From: Papilionanthe hookeriana x Papilionanthe teres | Taxonomy: Eukaryota > Streptophyta > Magnoliopsida > Asparagales > Orchidaceae | DNA length: 64,000 nucleotides | NCBI GenBank assembly: GCA_022702705.1 | Contig: CM040427.1 | Span: 71,849,283 to 71,913,282, forward strand | Direction: 5' to 3' | Part shown: positions 11,898-22,860 of the stretch, piece after piece | Layout: each line of letters opens with the position of its first letter | Position numbering within the stretch: position 1 is the stretch's first letter | Made by a program: the position numbers and the translations under genes | The notes under the pieces: model-generated | The model's input: the letters and a program-made list of their open reading frames with translations, nothing else | Database searches by the model: none | Told to the model about the DNA's origin: nothing

Positions 11898-12541
11898 TTA
11901 TCGATCCGGGGCCGCTTTGTTCGGTTTGTAGATTGCATTTCGGTTTGATCGTATATGCACGATTCTACTTGAATCGTTTGAAAGTTCTACGGCGACCTCC
12001 TCGAGAGTTGTATCAACCATTGTTTGGCTAGGTGCAATCGCGTATTTCCTGTGGCTATTGTCCCAAGCAAACATTCGATCGAGTTTCTCCTCAAATTCGG
12101 TTCTATCCCAAATTGTTTTGAACTTCCTCGCCGCAGGATAAATCTGTAAGAATAAATATTTTTTATTAGAAGTGGTGCAAACATAAGCAAAACTAATTCA
12201 ATAATGTCTTACCGCTAGCCTTTCAGCCCACCATTCTTTTGTAGCAGCAACAGTTCGCTTCGACGGATCCCAGCCCAAGCCAGTCGATCCTTGTTTTAGG
12301 TCCTTCCAAAGTTTCAATTCTTTCTTTAGTTGGTCCCATTTATTTTTAAGCTGCGATCGTCGTAATCCCTGCCTGTCAGCTCCCTAAAATTTGTTACTAT
12401 ATTTTGCCAGCCTTCCTTGCTGAAAAAAGAGTTTGGTCTATTGCCTCTTTCGATTTCCGCTATGCAAACTTCGCAGAAAATTAATTTTATGTCCTTCTCC
12501 CAAAGTGCAGGAGTGGCAACTTCTTTATTCTTATTTGTCAT
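11898..12541 (-). pseudogene. Myb/SANT-like DNA-binding protein of Harbinger (ORF1), one frameshift
   Basis: This is the accessory protein that in Harbinger elements binds the transposase and the element ends. The start is at 12541. Exon 1 runs to 12213 with donor GT at 12212-12211. A 69-bp intron follows, with acceptor CAG at 12146-12144. Exon 2 is 12143-11898. The Myb/SANT-like signature is clear: a Trp near residue 14, Cys-Glu-x-Cys, GNRP, a GW-x-N-I motif, then a basic LKNKWD helix, LWKDLK and a late GWDP and EWW. A one-base shift near 12358 breaks the frame before LKNKWD. A second frame (11938-11624) overlaps the end, so the C-terminus is uncertain. Confidence 0.7.
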
Positions 12542-12739
12542 ACTAATAATAGGAGACAAGTCAGCAATATCTTCAAATATGAAATAAATCAACATACATA
12601 TGAAAGTCTTGTCTAATGTGCTTGTAATTGCGAAATAATAAATTTAAAAAGCTACTAAGGTAAAAGAACACGAAATTTACGTGGTTCGGTCAAATTGACC
12701 TACGTCCACGGGAAAGGAGTATTTTATTTTCATTAATGA

Positions 12740-15060
12740 AACTTTTGAACATTTACATAGCTTGTACACTTGCACTTGCATTACACCTGGACCGCACTAC
12801 ACTACACTACACAACACCGCAAGTACACCTGGACCGCACTACACCGCACTACACAACACCGCACTACACCGAACTACACAATTTTCCATTCATTTCTATA
12901 GCGGCTCCATTACAAGGGCAAACCCGAGCCACCCTCAAGCACCCAGCCTAAGCTCCATGACAATTTTACGTTCGACTACACGAGTTCACATCACTATACA
13001 ATTTATTTTCTGCTTCCACACAGCACTACACATTGCATTACCCCAAAACACACACAACACTACACATTGCATTACACAACTGCACAACTGCACTACACAG
13101 CACTGAACTGCACACACATTGCACTGCACTACACTTCACACACACTGCACTGCACAAACACACCGACTGCAAAAACACACACACACTGCAATGCACTACA
13201 CTCGCACTAAACACACATCGGTGTAATGCACTACACTCGCACTTCCACACAAACACACAACACTCCACCGCACCCAAAACACGACACTTCACTGCACTAA
13301 ACACACACTGGAATGCAATGCACAAAGCCAAAGTTACAGGCACACTACACAAGTTACAGAATTGTTGACGCTCACATAATGATGAGATAATTTTTTAGGA
13401 ATCTTGCCTACATAAATAATCCAACCAAAAAACCAAAGTCCCTTCTCTAATCCAGCTGGAAGGAGTGTGAATGCGTCCAGCTATAAAAAAGGAGTAATAA
13501 GAGCTAACCAAGCAGAAACCCGTTAGGGATTGAATTTACTTGCTTTTAATAATTTAACAAGCGAAGGAATTTTGCCACACTTGAATAGATAGATGTTCAA
13601 GTCCATTTAGGGAGAAGGGAAATATCTTGGCTTTACAATAAAACTTCTGTTGCTATTTATTTTATTAATAATCCGTTTCAGCATCCATAGAAAGAACAAG
13701 AGGATGAAATCACACACACACTACACTCGCACAAACACCAACTTCAAACACACACAACACCGCACCGCACTTCAAGCACACACCGCACCGCACAAACGTA
13801 CCCACACAATACACTACACTTCACAGCTCACACACTACAAACCGCACCGCACTACACTACAAACCGCACATTGCAAACCGCACCGCACTACAACCGCATG
13901 CACTACACTACAAACCGCACTCGCACTACAAACCGCACCGCACTTCACTACACAATACATCGCACTTCACAAGCTCACACAATGCACTCGGACTTCACTA
14001 CATACCGCACCGCACTTCACCACACAATGCACTCGGACTTCACTACATACCGCATCGCACTTCAATGCACCGCACCACACAATTCCAACACACACGCCCA
14101 ATTAAACACACAATTCCAACACACACACCCAATTCAACACACACAATTCCGCACACACAATGCAAAACACTTCACTTCACAATTCCCATTTTTTACACTG
14201 CAAACTGCACTGCACTTCACTACACAATGCACTACACTTCACAATTCAACACAATGCCACACACACAATGCACTGCACTTAACTACACTTCACAATTAAA
14301 CACAAACAATGCACTCGCAAATCACAATTCCACACACACAATGCACCGCACCACACAATTCCAACACACACACACAATTCAACGCACACACACAATTCAT
14401 CAGCTTCCATAGAAGTATGGGATTCAAGCTAAAAATAATTTGTTTGCTTGTGAAGCTCCTCCTTCCTAACATTGTTGAACTCATATTTTGTAAATGACTA
14501 CTTCATTAAACTAAACATTCATACTTGAGATATTCTTTCAAGTTTAATAATCATAGAACTTATAGTTAAAAATCATCAATTTAATACCCATTGGAATAGC
14601 ATTTTAGAAATTTGAGATATGCACTTCAGTTTGTAAAACGATTAGCCACTGCACACACAAATACACAATTCCACACACACAATTCAACACACACACAGTG
14701 CACTACACAGCCTCGCACTTCACCACAAACACACTCGCACTACACACACAATTCCACCGCACTTCACCGGCACCGCACACACACACTCAATTCAACCGCA
14801 CACACCGCACTCCACTTTGTAAAACGATTAGCCACCGCACACACAAATACACAATTCCGCACACACAATTCAACACACACACAAGTGCACTACACAACTG
14901 CACTTCACCACAAACACACCGCACTACACACACAATTCCACCGCACTTCACCGGCACCGCACACACACACGCAATTCAACCGCACACACCGCACTCCACT
15001 TTGTAAAACGATTAGCCACCGCACACACAAATACACAATTCCACACACACATTCGAAATC
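12740..15060. repeat. Cryptic CA-rich minisatellite blocks inside the Harbinger element
   Basis: Four blocks (about 12780-12880, 13015-13360, 13710-14400, 14640-15055) are built from shuffled short words such as CACTACAC, CCGCACTTCAC, ACACAATTC and CCGCAC, nearly all C/A with regular T and G. Unique DNA of 120-340 bp separates them. Open frames here encode Thr/His/Asn-rich peptides in all frames and are not genes. Confidence 0.85.
14631..15055. repeat. Higher-order tandem repeat, unit about 185 bp
   Basis: The anchor TTGTAAAACGATTAGCCAC occurs at 14631, 14817 and 15001, giving two full units of 186 and 184 bp and a partial third. Inside each unit the CA-rich words occur in the same order. 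The third copy stops shortly after its anchor. Confidence 0.85.
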
Positions 15061-15732
15061 AAGCTTAAATCTAAAAACAAGGCCAACTAAAATAAAGATC
15101 AAGTGAGTATCCGCAATATCCGTTCAAAAATCCGACAAACATAAACCAACCCAAAGAACCAAGAAAGACGGAGAAATCACCAAAATTGCCAAAGAGAAGA
15201 CCACAATACATCGAAGTAGGCTCTTTGGTAGGAGCTAAAGCAAGCAAGCCGTGCCCCAAAACAATGCCAAAAATTCCATTGCAAAAAAAAACTATGTAAT
15301 AGAGATTAGCATTATGAGAGATTAGCCCCAAAAACTATGTAATAGAGATTAGCCCCAACAAACTATCCAAGCATTATGAGAGCCATCGTATGTAAACGGA
15401 GCAAAAGCCCAAAAACCACAAGAACATCGTATGCAAACGGAGCAAAAGCCCGAAAATACCGGATCGAAGTCGATAGATCGAAGTCGGTCGAGGAAGAAGA
15501 AGGGATAGGGCGAGAGAGGAGTTCGGGGAGAGCAGCGGGGCGAGGGCACTCGCGGGAAATTTTTCCGGCGAAGGCTGGTCGAAAGTCGGGCCGCTCATTC
15601 TTCCCGCTGTCCGCTTTCAACGCAGATTCGAGGTAGGGCGCCGCGATTCGTCGCTTCGCCGCTGGCTTTGCCGCAAATTCGCGGTGCGGGGAAGCGTCGC
15701 ACCGCGAATTTACTCTTCCAAACGGACCCTAA

Positions 15733-16033
15733 GGGTTTCGTTGGGCCAGCTTATCCCCCGTCCTTTGAAAATTGTATTTGTAGTGTTTATTTGAAAATGT
15801 AGTTAATTTTTTATATTAACGTAGAACACAAGTTGAAACTTGAGGTCTGCACTTTTTGATAAATAGTTTATCTGGATAAACACAAACGGCTCCAAACACA
15901 TCCTTAATCTTTAATTTGAATAATCAAATTTGAAGCTGAAGTGATGATTTTTCATTTGAATCGATCAAAACGATAAGTGAGGAATTGGCAGACCAAATTC
16001 GACCAGATTAATGAAACACAAAGTATTGAATTC
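15733..16033. other. Spacer between Harbinger element and MITE
   Basis: AT-rich sequence with no open frame or repeat boundary. Confidence 0.5.
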
Positions 16034-16036
16034 TAA

Positions 16037-16296
16037 GGGTATATTTGGGGAAGCTGCAACTCATTAATAAGCAGCTCTGAATTTGTTGAAAAATAATTTG
16101 ATGTTAAAATTGTTCTGATGGCTATTACAATTTTTTTTTTGAAAAAGTGAAGCCGCAGCTAGAAAGTTGTCATTGCACGTAGCCAAGACCGGTGGGAAAA
16201 CACAGATTTCAGTGACAACTTTTTGAAAAAACTGTCAAAACATAGTTTACCCAAATAGACAAAACTGCGGTGCGGCACCGCCACCTCAAACGACAC
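16037..16296. mobile_element. Tourist-like MITE (260 bp) with TAA duplication
   Basis: The left end GGGTATATTTGGGGAAGC and the complement of the right end, GTGTCGTTTGAGGTGGC, form a degenerate inverted repeat. Both are flanked by TAA (16034-16036 and 16297-16299). The TTTG core and duplication match the Harbinger-type ends of the 4.9-kb element next door, which suggests the same transposase family. No coding capacity. Confidence 0.55.
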
Positions 16297-16299
16297 TAA

Positions 16300-18836
16300 G
16301 TCTAAATGAGCCAAGATCATCATAAGCCACTAGGAAACTATGGTATATTAATTTAATGATCAGGTATTCTTCAAAATTTGCAAGTTTATTATTAAGTATA
16401 GGGGATCGACAAGTTGAATCCAATGAACATCAAAATCACTAAATTTTAACTTAATCTTTGTTTAGTTTTGCTGAAAAAATAATATTGTGTAAAGTAATAA
16501 ATTGTATTTGGAATACATTGGATTTGTTTAGTTAATTAATGCAGGTCGTTATATTTTGTTAATTGATTTGAAGGAAAATAAAAAATATGCAAAATATGAT
16601 TCCAACAACAGACAAGCGGGTGATAGGTGACCAGTGGTGGCAACAGATGAACGGTTGGTGAACAACAACTGCAGACAAGGGAGCGAGTGACAGCCAACAC
16701 TCGACAGCAGTGGGCAATGGTGGGGAACTATGATGGAAGGTGACAATGGTGATGAGCCACGACGGTCAAAGGCGATGGAAGGCCATCAATCATGGGCGAC
16801 AGGGATCGGACGACAAAGGATGCCAGTTGTAACGGACTATGGCGGACGAGTGGAAAGTAGCTGTCGGTAATCAACGAGCAATGGCAACAGACAGGTGAAG
16901 TTGGGTTATGATAGGAAGCGATGACTCAGCAATTTAAATGAAGCGTTGTGTTTGGTGTTGATCCAAATCCTGTTAATTTCAAATACATTGAAATTAACTA
17001 AGGAATGAATTCCAAATACATTGCATATTTACCTGCATTTGAAATTCATCCGACCAATTACCTGATTTCTAAAACCCTTGTACAAAAATAGTTCAATCCT
17101 TTGAAGCTGATAAATATCTGTTAAGGTACTCAACTACTTTAAAAATAGTGTACTACCAAGGGAATCACTTCGTACTGTTTGACAAAATGATCTGAATTCA
17201 AGTGGTATTGAAGCAAAATGCAACTCCTAAAATCTCTAAATAGATGCACACTTTTTCATGAAAGGAGGAGAAACCTGGACTTGATGGAGAACACCCAAGC
17301 GAGCATTAAGGCCTTAAGAATTCTTGAGCTTCACCCAACTACCATCATTGAAACACTATCACCTTGCTAATTTCAACACCATAACACCATCAATTAACCA
17401 TCATACCACTGCCACCTCCACCATCAAATGACTACCAATGTTAGACCACCTTTTGACATGGTCTAACTGTCAACATTATCAAATCACCACTACAACATCT
17501 CCTCCTTTATTGCTTGATTATCATTGTCATTTCCATTATCATCTAACATCAATGTCATCAGATAGTCATTACACTACTATTACATATATCTTTGAATGGT
17601 TGTCATTGGGCCACTGATGCCCACACACAGACCACCATCTACCTGCCACCGATGTTGTCAATATTGTTGTTCTTGGATCGTAAAACTCCAACAAAAAATT
17701 GTCATATATGATCAATCATCCTACTATTATTATCATCTGATCATTATTGTCAATAACATCATCAAACCATTTTCACTCAGCCTTCACAGTCAAGCTATCA
17801 CCACAATTTCTCGACCGTGATCACTTCTCCGATACCGATTATCTCTGAAGAATATATAGTCAACATCCCATACCATTATAACACCCTATTCTTCCATTTT
17901 GAAGGACATGTAAAGTTTTAGATCTTACATCTATACAGTAGAATCATTTCAATTTAGTTAGATTCTGTGAATTTTTCCTTTCAAAAGTTTTCATGAATAA
18001 ACTCCAGTATCTCTTATTTCAACTCTTATTTTATCAATAAATGTATTAAATCTTCGTGCAATGTTAACACATTAATTTCTCAATTTTCCATCATGAGTTT
18101 TCTTGAATGCAACTATCTTAAATCTTAGTTATTTTGTTAATTAAAAGTGTACACATCAAGTCATTGAGTCCATTTCAAGTTCTATCAATATTAATCATAG
18201 ATAACTTGATTAATTTTCTTGATTAATATTCTTGAATATCAAATACATATAGTAAGTGTGTTAGATTTTTGTTGCCTTGATTTTGGTTGGATCAATTGAA
18301 GACTAAAGTTAAACCCAATTCATTAACATGAATAAAACCTTTAAAATTTTTAATCAGCTTTATAAAATAAAGATTACCACCCATTATCTCTTATTGAGTA
18401 AATTTTGACTTTATATTTTATAAACTTATTTATTTATTTTTAATTCTTTCTAATTTTGAATTTTAAATATAAAACTATATGTATTACAAATCATGTTTTT
18501 ATTTTACTTTCTCACTAACATTTACCTATTATAATTGATATTCCACTATTCTAAATCTCAACTGTTTAGCTTATTACTTGGAAGTATCATATTATTTTTT
18601 TCTTTATGTATCACAAATTTTTATTACTATATGTCTTTCAAAAATTTAGTTTATTTTGTTAATACTATGCGATTTTATGTAGTAATCAAATTGATTAAAC
18701 TCAAAAGATATTAGATAATATTAAACTCTTTTTTCAGCAAGCATATGGGATCACATGCCATGCATGAGGTCAAAAGGTTTGAAATCATTTTTGTCCTCTA
18801 AGGCATGCCTAAGGATCAGAGCAGTAATAACTTTGA
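16300..18836. other. Intergenic with simple-sequence-like stretches
   Basis: A stretch rich in GTGG/GACGG words (about 16600-16930) and one rich in CCACCATCA words (about 17330-17830) have opposite strand composition; both look like degenerate simple repeats. The remainder is AT-rich. No gene found. Confidence 0.45.
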
Positions 18837-18841
18837 GGGAA

Positions 18842-20474
18842 TGATCCCCGAATATTTATACTTACGATTTAAATAGAAAATTTATGATTTATAATATGAG
18901 ATACTACACAAGTATACGTATCGTTTATCAAGTAATATATGACTTTCTGATTAAGCCCCGAGATATCGAACCCACAGGGAAATGTCTAAAACTTTAAAGA
19001 AATAAGAAAAATAACTTTTTACTTTTTAAATTAATTTTTGTAAGTATGTTTTAAGGTAAAAAGTTTGAAAGTTGTTTTTGATATTTTTAATAAAAAGTTA
19101 AGCAAGAAATTAAAATTATCATTACTCTAAACACGATATAAAAGCTATAAGAATCAAATATCTTTTTCTTTCTTCAATGAATCAGTAATAGTTATGGATA
19201 TTTATGTTGTGGAAGTATTTAAATGTATTGTGCCAAATATGAGCAATTATATTCTTTACCCTTACTTGGTTCTATAAAGAAAATTGGTTAATTTGAAATT
19301 TTGAAATTTTGTAGATTGGTTAGACAAGGAAGATACCAGCTCTCACTCTATAGTTCCCTCTAGTCCCTCCACGTGGGGGCTAACATGTTATACCAAAATT
19401 TAAAATAAAAAACCAAATTAGTCTGTAACTCTGAAGTCCTCTAATTTTACTCCCCAATAAAACATACCTCCCATATATTTGCATTCAATCATATGAACTA
19501 CAATTCTCACCCATATAATTGCATGTGATTATTTCCAATTATTGATTGAGACAATACCACATTGGATCTTACATAATCTCACATCAACTTTTTAACATCT
19601 TAATTGGCCACATCAAGAAGTAAATTAAGTATAAGGAATTGAATTATCACAATTTCTTCCAGCATTAAGCACTTATACTTTCCACAACATACTTCCATAA
19701 TTTAATTACTTCATCATCTAAGAAAGAAAAAGTTAAAGTAAACTACTCAGATTTCATAAAGAAAACATAAACACAACTTGATTTGAAATCATAAACCATA
19801 ATGAAAACACAACAAATCTTACTTAAAAATAAAGTGTAAAAACAAAGATAAATACTTATCTGAAAATCCTCTTCACAAGACTCTGAAAGTTCCTCTGAAA
19901 TTTTGTTTTCCACAATACAACTCTGCAGAGGATGGCGCCCAACTCTGATGACTCAAATAAAAACTTTAGACTTTAATAAAAACTAGATACAAGGAAGAAA
20001 GAAAATTGGTGAGAAGAAGGCTTCACACCAACCTTTTTTTTCCTTTCTTACTCTCTACTCTCTACTAACAATTATAGAACTACACTACTCTAATTTCACA
20101 CACTCTCCAGACTCTCTCTAAAAACAAAACTCCAACCCCAAAGAAGAACTCCCCCAAACCCCCTTTGCAAATTATGAGGCTTCATTTTTATAATTTTCCA
20201 AAAGTTGCCTTAGTGTCTCTTCAAATTATGTCCAGATTCAATATATCCACCAAAAGAATGCTTCCCTTCAATCACATTTGCCGCCCAAAGGAAGTTAAGG
20301 AAGTCACCACCAAAAGTTGCTTCAAACACCCCTTGAGAATGGCACCAAATTTGATTAAATTCGATTTTTAACTATGACGCTTAAGCGCCGGCACTTTGGC
20401 GCTTAGGCGTCATAGGCCAAATTTCTCAAACTTCAAAATTTTGCTCCAAATTTGATTCTTTTTTTGCTCCTTTC
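18842..20474 (-). mobile_element. Relic solo LTR of Athila-like type, 3' part (split)
   Basis: Read on the minus strand, this matches in order several blocks of the LTRs at 31785 and 59012. In increasing coordinate they are: a GGGATC-type terminus (18842), the block with ACGATACGTATACTTG, the GATATCGAACCC block (about 18960-18980), the GGGTAAAGAATA block (about 19260) and the GTTAGCCCCCACGTGG block (about 19380). A U3 palindrome (20374-20416) follows. The LTR breaks off at 20474 where the giant LTR copy A is inserted, and resumes at 27831-27954. Flanks GGGAA (18837-18841) and GGGAG (27955-27959) form a slightly decayed 5-bp duplication. No primer site follows, so it is a solo LTR of about 1.76 kb. 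Confidence 0.7.
20374..20416. repeat. Palindrome in U3 of the relic LTR
   Basis: Arms TATGACGCTTAAGCGCC and GGCGCTTAGGCGTCATA are complementary at 16 of 17 positions around an 8-9-nt loop. It lies in the part of the LTR where the related elements carry CTCGCCGACGGCGAG modules. Confidence 0.85.
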
Positions 20475-20689
20475 TGTCGGCATATTTTTTAGGTCAAGTG
20501 TTTTATTTTTGAAAGGGGGTCGCCTAACAGAAGTTGTCGGCGAATTTTTTTAATTTAATTTAAATAATTTGAAAAGTAGTATTTGATTTTTTAAAAAATA
20601 ATTTTTAAATTTGAAAATTTTAAGATATGAAATGAAACTGATTTCACATCCCGAATAGTTTATATAAACGAGCACCGCACCACAAAACT

Positions 20690-20717
20690 GTGTATCTATC
20701 CCTAAGGATAGACACAC
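20690..20717 (-). other. Conserved hairpin near the 3' end of giant LTR copy A
   Basis: Arms GTGTATCTATCC and GGATAGACACAC (12 bp, one G-T type mismatch) around CTAA, about 215 bp from the LTR terminus. Equivalent hairpins occur in copies B and C. Confidence 0.7.
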
Positions 20718-22589
20718 TCGCTTGATGGTGGGGCTCGATTAAATAAACTAGAAGATTTGTGACATCCGTTTGGTCTGCGAACCAATTTTATAAGCCGACA
20801 AATTCCCCTGCTTAATATGAAAGCATTAAACAGGGTTTATATTACCCAGGTTCTTTAAAATTCCCTATAAGGGCAAGCCTCTATAGTTAATTACATCTTA
20901 AGTGACGGGAATCACCTAAGAAAACTCTCGATAATAATCAGTAATTCTACTCTCAAGAATTTCAAAGTTTAAGTTTTCAAAGGATTGAATTTTGGAATTT
21001 CAATAGGGAATGGATCAAGTTTGGCACATTTTGTTTTGGGAATTCAAAAGGAAGAAAGGTAGGAGAAATTACAGATTCGAAGCGAACTTCGGTAATTTCC
21101 CGACTATTCTATTGTTTGGCTTGAATTTAGAAAATCCTAATGTTTATTTAGTATTTCAATCTTGCCAATTTTAATTAATTAGGACTTATATTTATATGAT
21201 AGAATCACACAAATAGCCTTGAAGTTATGAGGGTTTATGTCGTACCGAACGACTACCTCGGAATCCTAAGTCCAGTTAGGGCTTAATTTGCAATGCAAAT
21301 GCCTAACAAAAGGTTGAGGATTTATGTTGCACTAGGCAAACTACCTCGAAATCCCGTGGCTTAGTTGTTTAATTCTAAGAAAGTTTTGCTGATGTAGATT
21401 CAAGTTTTGCTGACGACGATGGCCGTGCTGCCCACCATGCTCCAAGCTCCTTGTTGTTGCAGAGGTTTAGTTTTAGAAGTCATAAATCAGGAGATGAGAA
21501 AAGTGTTTTGGTTTAGAGAAATTCTTAATTCCCAAGTGTTTTTATGTTTTAATTAAAACAAATCTTAAAGTTGATTATAACAACACCGGTTAAGATCCCA
21601 CGGTTCCATCCTTCCGGCATCGTTATTTTTATCGGATTCACTTAGTCCAGATGAATTTGCTAAACTCAACTGAATGAGTTCCACACTTTCATTTAGACCG
21701 TGGGAAATCCCGTTGGCAACACGTAGGTTACATCATCCGAGGTATTCCCGATCATCCAACAAGACGTTTTAGTTTAGTTGTAATTGCAGTTTTGTGTTCT
21801 GTTTGTGATTAAATTTTGAGTTGTTTTATATTTTGAGATGTTGTGGCGGTGAATTTTATCTTGCAATGACTTTTAATTTAGTTTTGGTTTCAGTTTTAGG
21901 GACTATCCTAAAGGTGTGGGTTTTCATGCAACAGTTGTTTATCATGCAAGAAAAGTAAGTGCGATGTAATTAAAGAAATTGCAATAATGTAAATTGCAAG
22001 AAAGTAAATTGCAATAAAATAAAAGGGTACCTGGAGGGTCTTCCCGTCATCCCAAGCTGCACTTAAAACACAATTAGAATATTTAAGCAAGGTCCTAGGT
22101 AAAGCTAAGAGAAGGGTTATGGTTTTCTACCAAGTTCCTAATCCTATAGCTAGTCATTTCCTATGACGTCTAGGTTCTTGTGTTTTGGTTTGAGGACGAT
22201 TTTCTTCATCAAAGAATAATTAAGTTCAATTGTTCTTATAAGCATCCTACCATATTGAGGAAGTGCTTAAGAAGAATCTTAAACATCTTTTCAATATTGC
22301 TAGAATTGTTTTAAGTCCAAATGAATTTAATTATACGAAATGAATTAATCGTCCGAGAATTCAAGTTTTGTTGTTATCTTACTCGATGAACTAGGACATT
22401 TGAATATCCTATAAGTGGAGTAACATTTCATTTAATGTTCTATTTAGGAGTTATGATAACCAAAGCTCTCGAGGGCAAATTGGTATTCAAATGGTTTATG
22501 ATTTAGTTTAACTTCAATTAAAGGGTTTAAATTTGGAATAGTGTTCAAGTTGCTTTATATTTAATTTCTTTATGTCTTAGGTAATGTTA

Positions 22590-22860
22590 TTTAATTCAAT
22601 TTAATTTAACTTGATTTGATATGCTTTAATTTAATTTAATTTAATTTGATTTAATTTAATTTTAATTTAATTTAATTTAATTTAATTTAATTTAATTCAA
22701 TTTAATTCAATTTGTTTAATTTAATTTAATTTAATTTATTTTAATTTTAATTTAATTTATTTAATTTAATTTAATTTATTTTAATTTGTTTAATCTTTAA
22801 TTTAATTTGTTTAATTTTTAATTTAATTCTTATTTTTTTATTTTAATTTAATTGAAATTT
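22590..22860. repeat. (TTTAA)n pentanucleotide block in copy A
   Basis: Degenerate array of TTTAA/TTTAAT words. A longer block of the complementary words lies at the equivalent place of copy C. Confidence 0.85.

Larger units (their letters stand above)
10783..15729 (-). mobile_element. PIF/Harbinger element with 3-bp TAA target duplication
   Basis: The ends form an imperfect terminal inverted repeat: GCGTCGTTTGGAAG at 10783-10796, and the complement of GGGTCCGTTTGGAAG at 15715-15729. Both are directly flanked by TAA (10780-10782 and 15730-15732), the duplication typical of PIF/Harbinger. The right end has a subterminal hairpin (arms AAATTCGCGGTGCG). Two genes in the order usual for these elements lie on the minus strand: a Myb/SANT-like ORF (12541-11898), then a transposase fragment (11431-11076) that ends before the catalytic domain. 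The rest is dominated by CA-rich cryptic repeats. At 4.9 kb the element has the right size but cannot be autonomous. Confidence 0.8.

Noticed and set aside
12736..15106. Many overlapping open frames encoding Thr/His/Asn-rich peptides
   Set aside because: They arise in all frames of CA-rich repeats, where stop codons are rare. No start context, domain or single preferred frame.
16600..17830. A possible inverted repeat formed by the GTGG-rich and CCACC-rich stretches
   Set aside because: Opposite composition only; no collinear complementarity could be followed by eye.
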